Below, piece after piece: positions 1 to 12,278 of a stretch of DNA of 64,000 nt. The number at the start of each line of letters is the position of its first letter. The first letter of the stretch is position 1. The notes under the pieces are model-generated. The model was not told the DNA's origin. It searched no databases and saw only the letters and a program-made list of their open reading frames with translations. The translations under genes and the position numbers were made by a program. The stretch spans positions 1,860,001 to 1,924,000 of the forward strand of contig CM055822.1 of the NCBI GenBank assembly GCA_029582265.1, given 5' to 3'. The stretch comes from Zoroaster sp. YZ-2022 (Eukaryota > Echinodermata > Asteroidea > Forcipulatida > Zoroasteridae).

Positions 1-488
1 CACTCGTCCCCTTTAAACTAAATTAAAAGTACAGGCTCCGTTTACGATAGTCGCATTTATGCATCCCTCCACGAAATGCAGTAACGGTTCCAGTAACAGC
101 TATTAATTTGACAAATAATTGGCCCAAAAATGAACCCAAAAGTAGTGACTGGTATCACGTACCTATCACGAGCTTCGCTGTGTGATGTCGTGTTCTGGAT
201 AGCCGTACGACCTCTTGAAGAGCTTTGAAGGCACATGTTCGCTATTTTCGCGGACTATTAAGTATTATTGTAGTTATAGTATGGTGTAAATGGAATATTT
301 TTTCCAGCGATGTATCATTTGAAATTCAAAACTGATTATCCTATAAAACTTGCAATTCAAGATTTTAATCAGATTTCAAGACGGTAAAATTAGCTATGAG
401 CACGGAGCATGTATCTATGTGATAGATGTATATTTACTGAGTATCTATCGCCATATTTGATGTAGGGTTTTTATTATTGGGTAAACAG

Positions 489-702
489 GTTATGCTGCTG
501 CCTGGTGTGCTGGCAAAGGTGACTCCCAGCCCTGGATACAAGTTGACTTCAATGCCACGGTATCCATCACTGGTCTGATTACACAAGGCCGTGCACCAGT
601 GACGTAAACAACCAATGGGTGAAGACTTTCGAGTTGTCAATACCAAGTGATGGTGGTCAGCTCTGGAGTTTGGTGACCGATACAGACGGTTCACCAATGG
701 AG
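489..702 (+). pseudogene. Discoidin (F5/8 type C) domain exon 3, frameshifted copy
   Basis: The exon follows an AG acceptor at 487-488 and reads AAAWCAGKGDSQPWIQVDF, the middle of an F5/8 type C domain, a secreted beta-sandwich fold that often binds sugars or lipids. Compared with the intact copy at 31518-31732, it has lost one base around 590-612. This shifts the frame and gives an early TAA. The 3' end keeps the same GC donor (GCAAGT) as the intact copy. Exon 4 of this copy is intact at 1720-1860. No exon 1 or exon 2 is visible upstream, because the window starts here. I read it as a pseudogene; a sequencing error is the alternative. Confidence 0.75.
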
Positions 703-754
703 GCAAGTAATAAAGACTACACACACCGTGGGGACAATTAATGGATTTACTTAA

Positions 755-1448
755 AGGGGGACTGACAGTGACATGGATTTAAATCAAACAGTTAAATATG
801 TGATCGTTTTATTCTTTTATATCGGTAAAAGATCAATAACATTTTAGTTTTGTGTTTTTATTGTTTTTGAGAGTGTTATTTTACCATTGTAAAAATGCCC
901 CCCACTTTTACGCCCTGCACGGAGGAGCTGTTCGTGACGTCATGTCGGGAAGAGAAATTCGGCTCAAAACTCGGCTCAAAATGATCGCTGCACAAAACTA
1001 TGTGAGCCGATGGACCTGACCACTTTACTCTTGTCAATCGAACTTTGCTCGTCCAAATACGGCGATTTTTGGGTCACTTGGGAACAGATGAAGGCTAACA
1101 CCGTCTTTGGTGGTGTTGTTGCATCCTGCAGAAACACATCTTCCCGGCATTTTATTAGTTCCGGAAACAAAAATCACGGAAGAAATGAAATCGACGCTAC
1201 GTGTGTGAAAAGTTTGTATGTACATGTACATCATGTACACATCGGATCTTCCCGACCTTACGTCACATATCTTATGCAAATGAAGCTTCCACCATGGGCG
1301 GGGTTGCCTCCCCCAAACACTTCAAAAATTGTTTTAAAATACTTGTACTCAGAAATCAATGATTAAATAGACACAGGTGGGTCTCAAAAACAATATTTTA
1401 TTACAAAACGCCTTAAGTACACACACAATAAAGGATGTCAGTCCCCCT
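755..1448. mobile_element. TTAA-flanked DNA transposon (non-autonomous) with THAP remnant
   Basis: The element has perfect 13-bp terminal inverted repeats (AGGGGGACTGACA / TGTCAGTCCCCCT) and is flanked by TTAA on both sides (751-754 and 1449-1452). The duplicated copy of this region near 31780 has one TTAA and no insert. This 'empty site' proves the borders and the 4-bp target duplication. TTAA duplications are typical of piggyBac and Kolobok-type transposases. The 694-bp body encodes only a THAP-like fragment on the - strand, so it cannot move on its own. Confidence 0.88.
876..1150 (-). pseudogene. THAP-type zinc finger fragment, frameshifted
   Basis: From ATG 1150 the - strand reads MPGRCVSAGCNN, then SLHLFPSDP, the start of a C2CH THAP DNA-binding domain (C-x2-4-C, then C-x2-H later). 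A stop falls about 38 codons in. The second half (a tryptophan, then LCSDHFEP with the second Cys/His pair) continues in another frame to the stop at 876-878, so at least one indel separates the halves. THAP domains occur in P-element, Kolobok-like and other transposases, and in host regulators derived from them. Here the fragment sits inside a TTAA element, so it is most likely a transposase remnant. No catalytic domain is present. Confidence 0.7.
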
Positions 1449-1719
1449 TTAAATAGAATTTAACAGTAACCCAAATATACTTTTCGCACTTGTGAACTGT
1501 AAAACAATGGTTCTCATGATTGTGCTGTAATTGTTAAAACGGTATTTGTTTGCCTTTGCATGAGTCAAACAGTATCATTGTTCTGATACCAAATATTATT
1601 TCGGAAAATTTAATACCTAGAAAAAAACATTGTGGGAGAAAAATTTACTATCACTTACAAACATTCTTCCAAATTGTGTTGTATTAATAGCATTAAATGA
1701 TTTTTTTGCTTGTTAACAG

Positions 1720-1860
1720 TTCATCGGCAACACTGATGGAGACACTGAGGTGACCACAAGATTCAGGGAGGTACTGTACACAAGAGCTATCCGCATTCAT
1801 CCAGCTAGTTGGAACAACTACTGCAGCATGCGTTTTGAAGTGATAGGATGTTATCACTAA
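1720..1860 (+). CDS. Discoidin domain exon 4 (C-terminal), copy A
   Basis: This is a terminal exon after a TTAACAG acceptor. It opens FIGNTDGDTEVTTRFREV and ends MRFEVIGCYH plus stop, the classic C-terminal strands of an F5/8 type C domain with its closing Gly-Cys. Its 141 nt and phase 0 equal the other three exon-4 copies in the window. The frame is intact, but the partner exon 3 at 489-702 is frameshifted, so a complete protein from this copy is unlikely unless another exon 3 is used. Confidence 0.8.
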   Translation, partial: FIGNTDGDTEVTTRFREVLYTRAIRIHPASWNNYCSMRFEVIGCYH

Positions 1861-4800
1861 AAATACAACCATACAACTTCATAAGAAGTCACAAAAATGT
1901 GATTTATTCAATATTTCTTCAAATATTTATTCAATATTCAAACAAATAGTCGTATCGTATTTGTTTGTAGCCCATGCTACAAGTGATAAATGTGTAGAAG
2001 ATTATTATGTGCATTTATATTTATCATGCAAAATGAACTTTAAACATGGTTAAAACTCCATCATTTCTGACCAAAATATATTACATGGTCAGCTCTCTAT
2101 TATCTGAGAAAGAAGTTTATATTTGACTTGGAAGATGCTATAGACCAATCCTGCCTTTTGATCAAACGTCACATTTTAACCAATAGGGTCACGCCGGTCA
2201 TAGGCTTTGCTTTTTTGATACGGGTGAGTGTCCGACATTTCCAGCGTTGCCAAGGGTGGGCATATACATAATAAGTAGGCATGGCTTAGTTTAATGTAGC
2301 TAATTATATTTAATTGATTTTACATAGGCAAAACTTGCAAAACATGTAACTGTGGAATGTTTACTTAGGCAAAATTATGCATTTTCCCGCCATTTTCAAA
2401 ATGACAAAATCTGTGTTTTTAGAAACATGTGAATCCTTAATGTACATACACCCTCTAAGGATTCCAGATTACTTCTAGTTCATAGAAAACTCCCGGTGAC
2501 ATAAGGACGTCATTATACATGTACTGAGGAGCTTAATTAGTTAATTTTTAGAAGTTTCCCACGGCCACTAGCTCAGATGGCATCTCCAGGATTTTACCTT
2601 TCAACGTACATTATTAATGTCCTGTAGCAAACATGCAGCAACCTCTCACTGTGTGGCTCACACGATGTGTGCGCTGACATTGATACGACTGAGTGCACAC
2701 CACACTCGTTGCTCTTAGCAACCGAAAATGGATTATGCCATTAACATAATAGGGGACAAAACTACTGTTAGTATACAAACTGGCAGAAAACTTCTTTTTT
2801 TTCTCCGTGTTGTAACGAAGGTTTATTTCTAAAAAATAATGTGTGGTTATAAAAATAATATAGAATACATACAAAACACAATTTTACATCAAAACAATCA
2901 CTACTACTACAATAATAAAATGAGATGTATACCAACACAATGTTACACTCTTTTTACGTGCATGTACATCATGTAGCATGTCCCGTTTATACCAATATTT
3001 TGTGTGAAAAACTAAAAGTCATGCAATGTAACTGTTTAGCATATGTTGTATTGGATTTGTTTTAAGGTATACAAAATGTTAATGAAAACTGAATGTCAAT
3101 GTATTTGGTAATATTCTAGCTGATTAAACATCCGTGAATGTTGATAAATGTTTAAATTACAAAATGTATGTGTCGCTGATCATCTCTTCGTGTAAGTCAT
3201 CGAACACCATCCGTAAGTCATCAAACACCATCCGTAAGTCATCAATATACACCCCTATCAACTTAATGCAGTGATCCAGCTACAATGGGTCGAATAAAAT
3301 AGGGAAAATACTCCAATCCGGTATACTTTGGGTGTAAAAAAGGTATATGTTTATCTCAAAGGTATATTTGTTATAAAACAACAAAATAATGGTTTGAAAC
3401 GAGTTCTTCTTTGGGACTGAAAGATGCAACGTTGTTTCGAGCAGGTCTAGTTCCCGCCCACAGAATCCGTGAATCATGTGGAAACGTAGTCCAGGCTATC
3501 AATAAACCAAAGGTCATGCTCTCCAAAAACGGGCTTCATGATTTTGACACAAAGAGTGCCCTTCTTTCCAGTCCACCAATCAAAATAGATTTTACATAGA
3601 TTGAAAGCTTATTTTATCTAGTTTATAAAACCGTGCGATCTAAATTGATGTGACCTTGCTGGTGAATTTGCCATTCAATTTAGTGGGAAGACCCCGGAAA
3701 ACACGACTAAAAGTGTGGTGACCTCCATACAAATCAGAGAATTTCAGAGCAAAAGCACTTATTTGAATAAAAAAGTGCCCTTCTTTACCGTAATTATAAC
3801 AAAATGACACTCTTTTGAAAGGGAATACCTATATTTTCAAATGCCGAGCGATCTAACATGTTTAACAAAGTTACTTTTCAGAACTTGAGAAAATAATCCT
3901 CCGAGCGAAGAGATTTGATGAGAATTTCCCGTGTTGAATAGGTCGCCGTAGACGGCGTTGAGCAGATGAACGCTAGTTTTTCATGTGGTATTTGTTTGAA
4001 ATATTAAACGAATACAAATGGGGAGTACACTTATCTTACAAGGGAAAATGTCTTGCATCATCTATACGGACAACTCTTCTTCAAGTTAGATATCATCAAC
4101 ATTTGACAACAATTAAAATCAATATTTTGATTCTTAGAAAATCCCAACGTTATCAGCATTGGATGCACGCTCTACGTGTAATTAAGATGGTGGGTGGGGA
4201 GGCTACGTAATCTGTCGACTGAACTGTGCATTTGATCTTATAATGGAATATTTAAAAAAAAATCTTATTACGGTAGTGCATACGAAAATAAACTTTACCC
4301 AGCGTCCCAATGTACTTTCCTGTAAGTTACTGTTAAGGTGTCATAGCGCCCATACACTTCCAACATTAATTTATAAATATTTTACCTTCTCTTAAAATCC
4401 ACATGACATTTATCCCAAAACAGGATTGATTTTAAGTTAGGGGCTGCCCCTGTGCATTAGTGTAGATCCATGGTTTCTAGAAATACTGTGATAAATGCTT
4501 GAAACGAGGGATAGTCTGTGAAATTAAGATCGAATATTTTAAAGAAAGGAATACAGACACGAAGAGACTCAGATGGATCATTTCGTTTTAAGGTCATTGT
4601 TAAAGTTAAACAATAAGTTTATATAGGTCTTAGCCTTGAGTTCTTTGCTCAATGCTTACAAAATAAAGAAAACAGATTCATGGCAAACTGTTTATGGCAC
4701 ACCCTTACAAACTGAAGTTCGCCCTCGCACCCAATTCAAAATCACTTCATCAATCCATCAATATGCTTGCTTTTTACTCCATTTTTGTTTTTCCACAGAC

Positions 4801-5387
4801 GCAATTTGAAAAGCCTTCCGATGAGCTCTAATGAGCTTTTCAGGCAATCCTACAGGTGTGTGTTCTGTGCAATATTTGTTTTGTCTGTTTCTATAATTCT
4901 TTCTTTGATCTTGATTTGTGTAATCTTGTGCTTTTGTCATTTTCTTCTTGTTATATTGTGTGTGTATGTCTTGTTTGTTTTGTGTCCTCGTTTTGTCTGC
5001 TTGTTTCTCTTTGGTTGCTCTTTTGTCAGTTTCTTTGCTTGTATTTTGTTTATTAAGTTCAAAGGCTATTCTGCAGATCCGATGTATACATTTTTATGAA
5101 TTGAGATGTTATATTTTTAAATTATTGATGAATTATATATTTTTGTTGAATTGCCTGCAGAATAATCTAAACAAAATAAACAAAAAAAGATCTGACGTCA
5201 CGCTTTGAGGCTCCTGAATTACGCGTACAGCCAGCATGTTTTCCCCCGGAGAGTCAATTAACAGTTGGTAGCTAGCGCGCAAATGAAACGTTCGGAGCCT
5301 GTCCTTGATAGGATAAAGACAGAGAACCAGTCTAAACCCATACCAGCATGTGATATGTGTGTGGTAAATAACGAGATACGTTATTAT
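1861..5387. other. Non-coding interval
   Basis: I see no convincing gene. The first 400 bp are the tail of the segmental duplication. A 21-bp unit (GTAAGTCATCRAACACCATCC) is repeated about 2.5 times at 3191-3243. The remainder is AT-rich unique sequence; the short ORFs are low-complexity and unlike any family I know. Confidence 0.5.
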
Positions 5388-6112
5388 TAGCCTTGACCAA
5401 GGCTGTTGTCGTAGTGCGCACTTACCACGCGGTATTCCCAACCCAGCCCATACCGATTGCTAGCCAGAGAAATTCAGAACACACACACAGTGCGCCGTCC
5501 CCGGCCCTGGACACGTACACTGTACAGCGAGATCAATAACTAAGTCGTGGATACGGTTGTGCATCGTGACTTCGTACGCGTTCGAACTCAAACAACAGCC
5601 TTGATGTGTTTCTTTATTTTCCCATTGGAATTCCAATGGAAAGTCGTATGCAAGATGTGTGCGGTTCATTTTCCCATTGGAAATCCAATGGAAAGTCGTA
5701 TGCAAGATGTGGGCGGTTCATTTTAAATGATGGCCAATTACCGTCTCTGTACACGAAGGTCAAAGTCCGACCTGGGCTAGGTGTACATGTACAATGAGCA
5801 GTTGCTGGGCCAACCAATAACCAATGAGAATACGTCTTTGGTTTTTGAATTGAGCATATTGGCATTAATGAGCTCCGCCTTAGATTTTGGCATGTGCAGA
5901 AGCATCAAGGCGCGACGACGAATGGTCACTGATGTACATGTATATTAATGTACATTGTACTAGATGTATATACATATATATGTACATGAAGATGTATGTA
6001 TATAGTATACATATGAATCCGTACACTGTATCCATGTGTTCTGGAGTTTGGATAGCTATAAAGCAGGGCAACATTATGCGACCAAACCGTTCCGACGCGC
6101 CTTGATCAAGGC
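5388..6112. mobile_element. Palindrome-ended MITE-like element, copy 1
   Basis: Both ends carry TAGCCTTGAYCAAGGC, an inverted repeat that is itself palindromic. The string TACGTTATTAT occurs directly before (5377-5387) and after (6113-6123), an 11-bp target duplication. Long 9-11 bp duplications are typical of Mutator-like elements. There is no transposase; the body holds short inverted repeats and ACATGTAC-type simple sequence. Inverted relatives lie at 14463-20128 and about 20150-20770. Confidence 0.8.
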
Positions 6113-6179
6113 TACGTTATTATCAGTTATTGTGTATACTCTGAAAATTAAGCCAATGTACTATTTATACTAACCTATA

Positions 6180-7600
6180 CACAGGGGCGGTTCCAGGGTC
6201 TCGGTAAAGGGGGGTCACACTCAAAAACGTATGGTAAATTTATGCGTACGGTTATAAAAGTGGGGGTATGTGGGCCCTTTTACCCACCTTCCTGGATCCG
6301 TCAATGTTTAAACAAATAAAAAGGCATAAACATCTATCGATGTACGAACAATGTGCCTTGAATAATAACCATCCGTCTAGAAGCCGATCAAAAAAGCCAT
6401 TATCCATTCAGCGGCGTAGACATGACTTATACATGATAATGAAGGTTTCGGATGTTTTTAAAGCCATTAATCAATATTATATGAACTGCTAAAGAGAGAG
6501 AGAGAGAGTGGAGTATAAAGGTAACACATCAGAGGGTAATGTTCAAAGGGATGGATCCCATTAAAGGATCTATGAAATAATATTTGTTTTCTTGAAAACA
6601 CAATGAACAACATTGTCTCCATTTTGTCGTCACTTTTCTACCACTTTTTAATTGCTAAATTGTGTGTTTTAATACATATCCAATCTGCATAAACAATTAC
6701 ATTGTTCCGATGCATAACAAAATCATTTAATAGGCTCTTTAATAGGGAAGGGGGGGCTGAGCCGGGCCGGGAGGGGTGTGGGAGGGTACAGAGTTATAAA
6801 AGTGGGGGTATGTGGGCCCTTTTACCCACCTTCCTGGATCCGTCAATGGTTAAACAAATAAAAAGGCATAAACATCTATCGATGTACGAACAATGTGCAT
6901 TGAATAATAGCCATCCGTCTATAAGCCTATCAAAAGGGCCATTATCCATTCAGCGGCGTAGCCAGGACTTTTTAAGTGGGGGGCACAGGGGGCATTGCTT
7001 TTCAGTGGGGGGGGGCAGGGGTATGGGTTTGTCCCTTTTCTTTTTCTTTTCTGTTTTTGGGACACTATCGGGATTTTTCGTGGGAGGCACCTGGGGGGCA
7101 CTGGAAATTTGTGGGGTCACGTGCCCCCAGGCTCCCCCCGTGGGTACGCCGATGTATCTATTTCAATACTTTAAATGTTTCATTAATTGTTTAATGATGC
7201 CATTAGCTGTGAAAGTAGACATGACTTATACATGATAATGAAGGTTTCGGATGTTTTTAAAGCCATTAATCAATATTATATGAACTGCTAAAGAGAGAGT
7301 GGAGTATAAAGGCAACATATCAGAGGGTAATGTTCAAAGGGATGGATCCCATTAAAGGATCTATGAAATAACATTTGTTTTCTTGAAAACACAATGAACA
7401 ACATTGTCTCCATTTTGACGTCACTTTTCTACCACTTTTTAATTGCTAAATTGTTGGTGTTTTAATACATATCCAATCTGCATAAACAATTTATTTTCCA
7501 TTAAATTGTTCCGATGCATAAACAAATCATTTCATAGGCTCTTTAATAGGGAAGGGGGCTGAGCCGGGGCGGGAGGGGTGTGGGAGGGTACAGAGTTGTT
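6180..7600. repeat. Tandem duplication of a ~500-bp segment
   Basis: The segment beginning 'ttataaaagtgggggtatg' at about 6251 recurs at about 6794 with high identity. Each copy ends in the same tail (gatggatcccattaaaggat). The second copy is longer because a MITE sits inside it at 6952-7154. A GGGAAGGGGG-rich motif occurs at both 6745 and 7550. No gene is supported. Confidence 0.75.
6952..7154. mobile_element. CAGCGGCGTAGCC-type MITE (hAT-like), copy 1
   Basis: It starts CAGCGGCGTAGCCAGGACTT and ends in a diverged TACGCCGATG. It is G-rich in the left half and C-rich in the right, so it folds back on itself. It interrupts the second copy of the 6.2-7.6 kb tandem duplication; the first copy reads straight through at 'cagcggcgtagacatg'. 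A related, better preserved copy is at 34675-34856. Confidence 0.65.
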
Positions 7601-9358
7601 ATAAATCGAGGTCTCCAATCGACTTGAGTCACAATATTTGGCTCATTACAACTCCATGCAGTCTTACCAACAAATGTTGTACCATGCCTTTAGGGCAGTT
7701 ATGCTATTTTTCCAAAAATATCCGTGTATTTCCTTTTCAATTTGTGGAAAAAGAAAAGTATGATTTTCACATTATACATTTTTACATGATATTTGCCAGA
7801 AATATATTTTTACAGAAATTAAGTCACGAAATTTATTTATTGCTGGTATTAACAATACTTTTTAACAAATAGAGAATTACTTACCATCCTAAAGGACGTG
7901 TAGTATAAATGTAAAATAGTAGTTATTTCCCTTACGTTTCAAACCTTGCAGGTTCTTTCTCAAAGGCAAAAATGGACGAAACTAGAGCTTAAGTGTTTGT
8001 TTGAACAAACACTAGGTGTTCGGGAGAAGTAAAGGTAATCAAGCATCTCCTTATTGTGACATGCTTATAAACTGTCTTTGTTTTCACCTATACTGCAAAT
8101 AATTAAAAAATAATTCATAAAATTTGAAAACAAATTCTACATTGATTTTTACATTTTCAAGGTTGTACACATGATTGGCAAAATGTCTGTAGCTGCATCC
8201 ATATTACAGAATTACAACCTAAATATCAGATGCCATTTTGTACATAAATTGTTAGACATTGAAATAATCAGAGTTGTATGGGTGCTTGTAAATTTTAACA
8301 GTCTGTTGGGTTTCATGACTTGACTTTTGTGGTTACACAGTCCCACACCCCCACAATCGATTGAAACCACTTTGTTGACCTGTTTAACCTACTTGTAACC
8401 AATCTAGAAATTAGTGTACATGGTCTTACACATGTAACAAGTGAAATGACTTCAGTGTAAATGAACCCAACCATGATCCTTTGTTGACAACAAAACAGAA
8501 TCAATCTGCATTTATAATAAGTGTACGCTCTGTATGTACGATTTAGTGACAGTTCAGAATGGGTGACATTCAGAGGTTGTCATTGGAATCGGTAATTTTG
8601 GAATAAAATGTCTGCCCCTCCCCCCAAGTTCTTGGTGATGGCATACTGCCACTGGTGATGAACCAACACATTTGTTTTCTAAAATTCTTTGGTCTATCAT
8701 TGCAGCACTATAGAATCCAAGAACTAGGGAAGGGGAGGGTCAAACAAGCAATAAAAGTATAAGGGGCCCAAATTACCAATTCCATTGACTGACGACTGGT
8801 GCTTCATTATGTCAAAAATCACACCCAGCATCAATTCTGCATATCTGAAGTTGCAAGATGTTGAAAATAGGGGTAAGGGCTTAGATTTAAATAAATGTTT
8901 AACTGACATGGATTGGAAAGGTACACCCCTTCTCTTGGACTGAAATGCCAGTACTGCTATAGCAAAAAATAATAACAAATTATACTAAACCTTAATTTTT
9001 TTCTTTTTTATAGATTGGAATTTTTTAATTGGAAAATGAAGACGCATTCATTTAGAAACTACATATTTCATATCTTTTAGCTTGTTTGATTCGTGGGCAA
9101 TGACAGAAATTTTCAATATAAACGACTTTTTCAGTCCTAAAATACGGGTCGTGTGCTTACGTGAATCTACACAGTGCGCGACTAGTCTGCATCATGTGTG
9201 TGCATTATTCGTATTATAGCGCGCGTGTACGTATGTACCGTACACACATACATACAAATCGCGCCAATATTGAGCACAGTAATAATCACAGTACATATAC
9301 AACACACACGTTGAGTACATGTATTTTACATACAATACATTCACGTTAATGAACAGTT

Positions 9359-9527
9359 CTTCATTGTTACATCAAATATCTAGAAAATCTTTCATTGGTC
9401 AAGTAGTTCAGGGCCTATTTACTTACACTTTGGGGTCCATGATTGATTTATAGGTTTTTAGATTTACCATTGTTGTAACTTCCCTTTACAGCAATTTCAT
9501 GGTACAGTTTTACACATACAATAAATA
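9359..9527. repeat. Dispersed duplicate, short copy (partner 10608-10902)
   Basis: It shares 'ttcattgttacatcaaat' and later 'ttcatggtac' blocks with 10608-10902, at roughly 95% identity by eye. It lacks about 120 bp present in the partner after 'ggggtccatg'. Confidence 0.75.
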
Positions 9528-10607
9528 AGTCATAGGAGTACTTTGGATTCATGCATCTTCTTACATTTATTTCAATTTTCTTTTCCTAACTTCCAGTTGT
9601 TTTGTTTTTACTATCACAAAAATAGTAATTTTTAAAAAGGAATCACAGCCCTATAATAATTTCTCTGGCAATATTGTGACACGTTAATTTTGAAATGTTT
9701 GGTAGAGATGAGTATAATCTTTATATTCACATGTCATATCTGTCTTTGTTTACCTCAGTCTAGTCTGCAGTCTTTATGCGAACATAACTTTCAGGTACTG
9801 AACAGTGCATAAAAACCCTTTATTTTCAAATAATACATCATAAATTAACCTGGCTATGCAAGTTTAAAGTGCTTACGTTTTTGATACCACAAAAGTTGTT
9901 TCACCCAGCCGACACAAAACAAGTTCATGGGTATAACTATAAACTAAGCAGCACTGATATTGGGCCTAGGTGAGTACACAGAAAAATATTTTCAAGAATA
10001 TTTTGAATCATAACAATGATGTACTGATGAACAGTGTTTAGCTCCAAAAGGACGATTAACTTGAATGTCATAGTGCACTGATTTAGGACAGGTTTAGTTC
10101 AAATGTTTGCAGATGTACGCGACATCAGATTTATCATTCACATCCTCTTTTTACAGAAATCCCGTGCAATAGTACGGATATTGTTCAGTTTTTCCTACAC
10201 TCAAGATATTACAATTGTTCAACTCCTTGACTCCATGCTGTTTTGACACAGACATTGTACTCCTGATTTACTGAATTTACTGAATTTACTGAAGTTTCTC
10301 TGGAATCAACATTGGCCCAAAGCTACATTTACATGTATGTATAAAGTAGAAATTGGTCTACTGGAAGTGCCATAAGGTGGCAAGCTGGTACATACTGAAT
10401 TCAACATGGCAGGACGTGAAGTTCACGGAATGAAAGATCCTCTGCAAAAGTTGTTAAGCATCATGCAGTGCCATCACACCACCACAATACCAGGAATAAG
10501 GGCATGCATAAAGATCTGTCAAAAATAAGAAAAAACATTGTTTTACACATATGTACATGTATGTACACATACACATGGGATGCACTACCTCGTGTATTAT
10601 TTGTGGT

Positions 10608-10902
10608 TTTTCATTGTTACATCAAATCTCTAGAAAATCTTTCATCGGTCAAATAGTTCAGGGCCTTATTTACTTACATTTTGGGGTCCATGTATCTAAA
10701 AATGCAATATAAAAATAAAGGGAATGTAAAAAATATAAACAAAAACTGTTACATGTTTTTTCCGTTTTTGACAACGATTCCTCTTTTCTCTAACATGAAA
10801 ACCAAATCATTTCTCAGGATGATTGATTTATAGGTTTTTAGATTTACCGTTGTTGTAACTTCCCTTTACAGCAATTTCATGGTACGGTTTTACACATACA
10901 AA
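10608..10902. repeat. Dispersed duplicate, long copy (partner 9359-9527)
   Basis: This is the longer copy, with about 120 bp of extra internal sequence (about 10691-10819). Either this copy gained an insert or the other lost it by deletion. Confidence 0.72.
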
Positions 10903-11220
10903 GAGTTTGCTACTTAAAACAATAAAAGTATCTGTAAAGTCTGTTCATTTCTAACCCATTGCCGGAGTGTTTCCTAATATGACATAACTCTTACCTTTGC
11001 AGCTAATCCTACTGTTTGCAATGTTCCCATACAGTGATCAAACCATCGCCACACCAGAATTGAGGGAGTTCCATCTAGGAAGATTAGCTGTGAAAAGAAA
11101 ATTAAACTCAAAATAAGCATGTTTTATTTTGTTGTATTCAAAACCATTTCATGATTTCATGTGATCACAAATTCTGAAAAGTATCATAAATGATACTTGT
11201 TAAATTTCATGATTAAGCAA

Positions 11221-11378
11221 GACTAATTACGGTGACACCATGTGAAATTCTCTATTGAGTAGTAAATCCTGAGGACGATCAGAGCATACTCATCAAAATG
11301 TCAAGTTGTAACCTCTACTTCTTTTCAGAACTAATTACTACTCACTAGCGTATTCCACATGGTGTCACTGCAATTAGT
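11221..11378. mobile_element. Palindromic MITE (GGTGACACCATGTG family)
   Basis: About 28 bp at the left end (gactaattacggtgacacca and onward) are inverted at the right end with only a few mismatches. Relatives lie at 14378-14462 (left half), 20771-20830 (right half) and 44540-44695. It is about 158 bp long, a non-coding foldback element. Confidence 0.8.
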
Positions 11379-11708
11379 CTTACTTATCTTCTTCACCATG
11401 CAAAGCTACAAGTTTTCCCTAAATGTCATGATTGTTGTTGTAAATATTACTAGTGTCAACCAAAATTATTTAAAATGTACCTTTGCTCATAAACTCTGAC
11501 TTGTCGGAGAATATTGCGACATACATAATTTACAAAGTACCTGCATGTATTATACATGCATGACATTGGTAGACATGTCCAGCTGTACTAATGTTTTTAA
11601 TGTTTTCAGCCCTTAAACATTGTTGTTCACTGTTCAGACTATGTATTTGTTTGTTTAAATAAATAAATTATTTAATTTCACAGAGCTAACATTAGATATT
11701 ATTACACT

Positions 11709-11892
11709 GAGTGTCGTGGCCGAGCGGTCTAGCGCACCGAACTCAAGTTCTGGTGTTGCCAGCAGCAGGGTGTGGGTTCGAGCCCCGGTCGTGACACTTG
11801 TATCCTTGAGCAAGGTACTTAACCATAATTGCTTCGTCCTTCGGATGGGACGTAAAGCCGTAGGTCCCGTGTGTTGTATAATGCACGAAAAG
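11709..11892 (+). mobile_element. tRNA-Leu-derived SINE, 3'-truncated copy
   Basis: A tRNA-like head has A box (tggccgagcggtc) and B box (GGTTCGAGCCCC), with CAA in the anticodon position, so it derives from tRNA-Leu. It is followed by 'ccttgagcaaggtacttaacc', a V-domain-like SINE core. The copy stops where a second, fuller copy begins at 11893. It is a SINE, not a tRNA gene, because the stem pairings are imperfect and a SINE body follows. Confidence 0.82.
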
Positions 11893-12236
11893 TGGATTGT
11901 CGTGGCCGAGTGGTCTAGCGCACTGAACTCAAGTTCTGGTGTTGCCAGCAGCAGAGTGTGGGTTCGAGCCCCGGCCGTGACACCTGTGTCCTTGAGCAAG
12001 ACACTTAACCATAATTGCTTCTCTCCACCCAGGGGTTAAATGGGTACCTGTGAAGGCAGAGATGGTTTGCTCTCTATGCGCTAGAAATGGCAGCAATTGA
12101 GCTGTATACTCCCCAGGGAGCTGAGATGGTTTCAGGAATGATTTATGAGCCTTATGAGCCTTATGAGCAGGGATAATAATATAATGCGCCTTGAGCGCCA
12201 CTTAGTTGGTGGATACGTGCGCTATATAAATCTATA

Positions 12237-12275
<39 letters not shown>

Positions 12276-12278
12276 CCT
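11893..12278 (+). mobile_element. tRNA-Leu-derived SINE, full-length copy with (ATT)n tail
   Basis: It has the same tRNA-Leu-like head and core (ccttgagcaagacacttaac), then a body with 'gggttaaatgggtacctg' and a 3' end 'gcgctatataaat' followed by (ATT)n at 12238-12275. A short-repeat tail is typical of SINEs copied by LINE machinery. Partial relatives are at 34370-34580 and 45797-45925. Confidence 0.85.

Larger units (their letters stand above)
1..2262. repeat. Segmental duplication, copy A (discoidin exon 3/4 region)
   Basis: This block matches 31237-32540 nearly base for base, apart from an inserted transposon at 755-1448. Both copies contain discoidin exons 3 and 4, the intron between them and about 400 bp downstream. 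The match fades near 2262, after a shared 'cgggtgagtgt' stretch. It probably continues left of the window start. Confidence 0.85.
7601..11220. other. Non-coding interval with an internal duplication
   Basis: No gene is recognisable. The segment 9359-9527 is repeated at 10608-10902; the second copy has about 120 extra bases after 'ggggtccatg', so one copy lost or gained a block. ACATAC/ACACAC-rich simple sequence lies at 9220-9345. Other ORFs here are short and low-complexity. Confidence 0.5.

Noticed and set aside
4758..5208. Hydrophobic ORFs rich in Phe, Leu, Cys and Val
   Set aside because: Low-complexity T-rich DNA with several overlapping frames and no conserved pattern.
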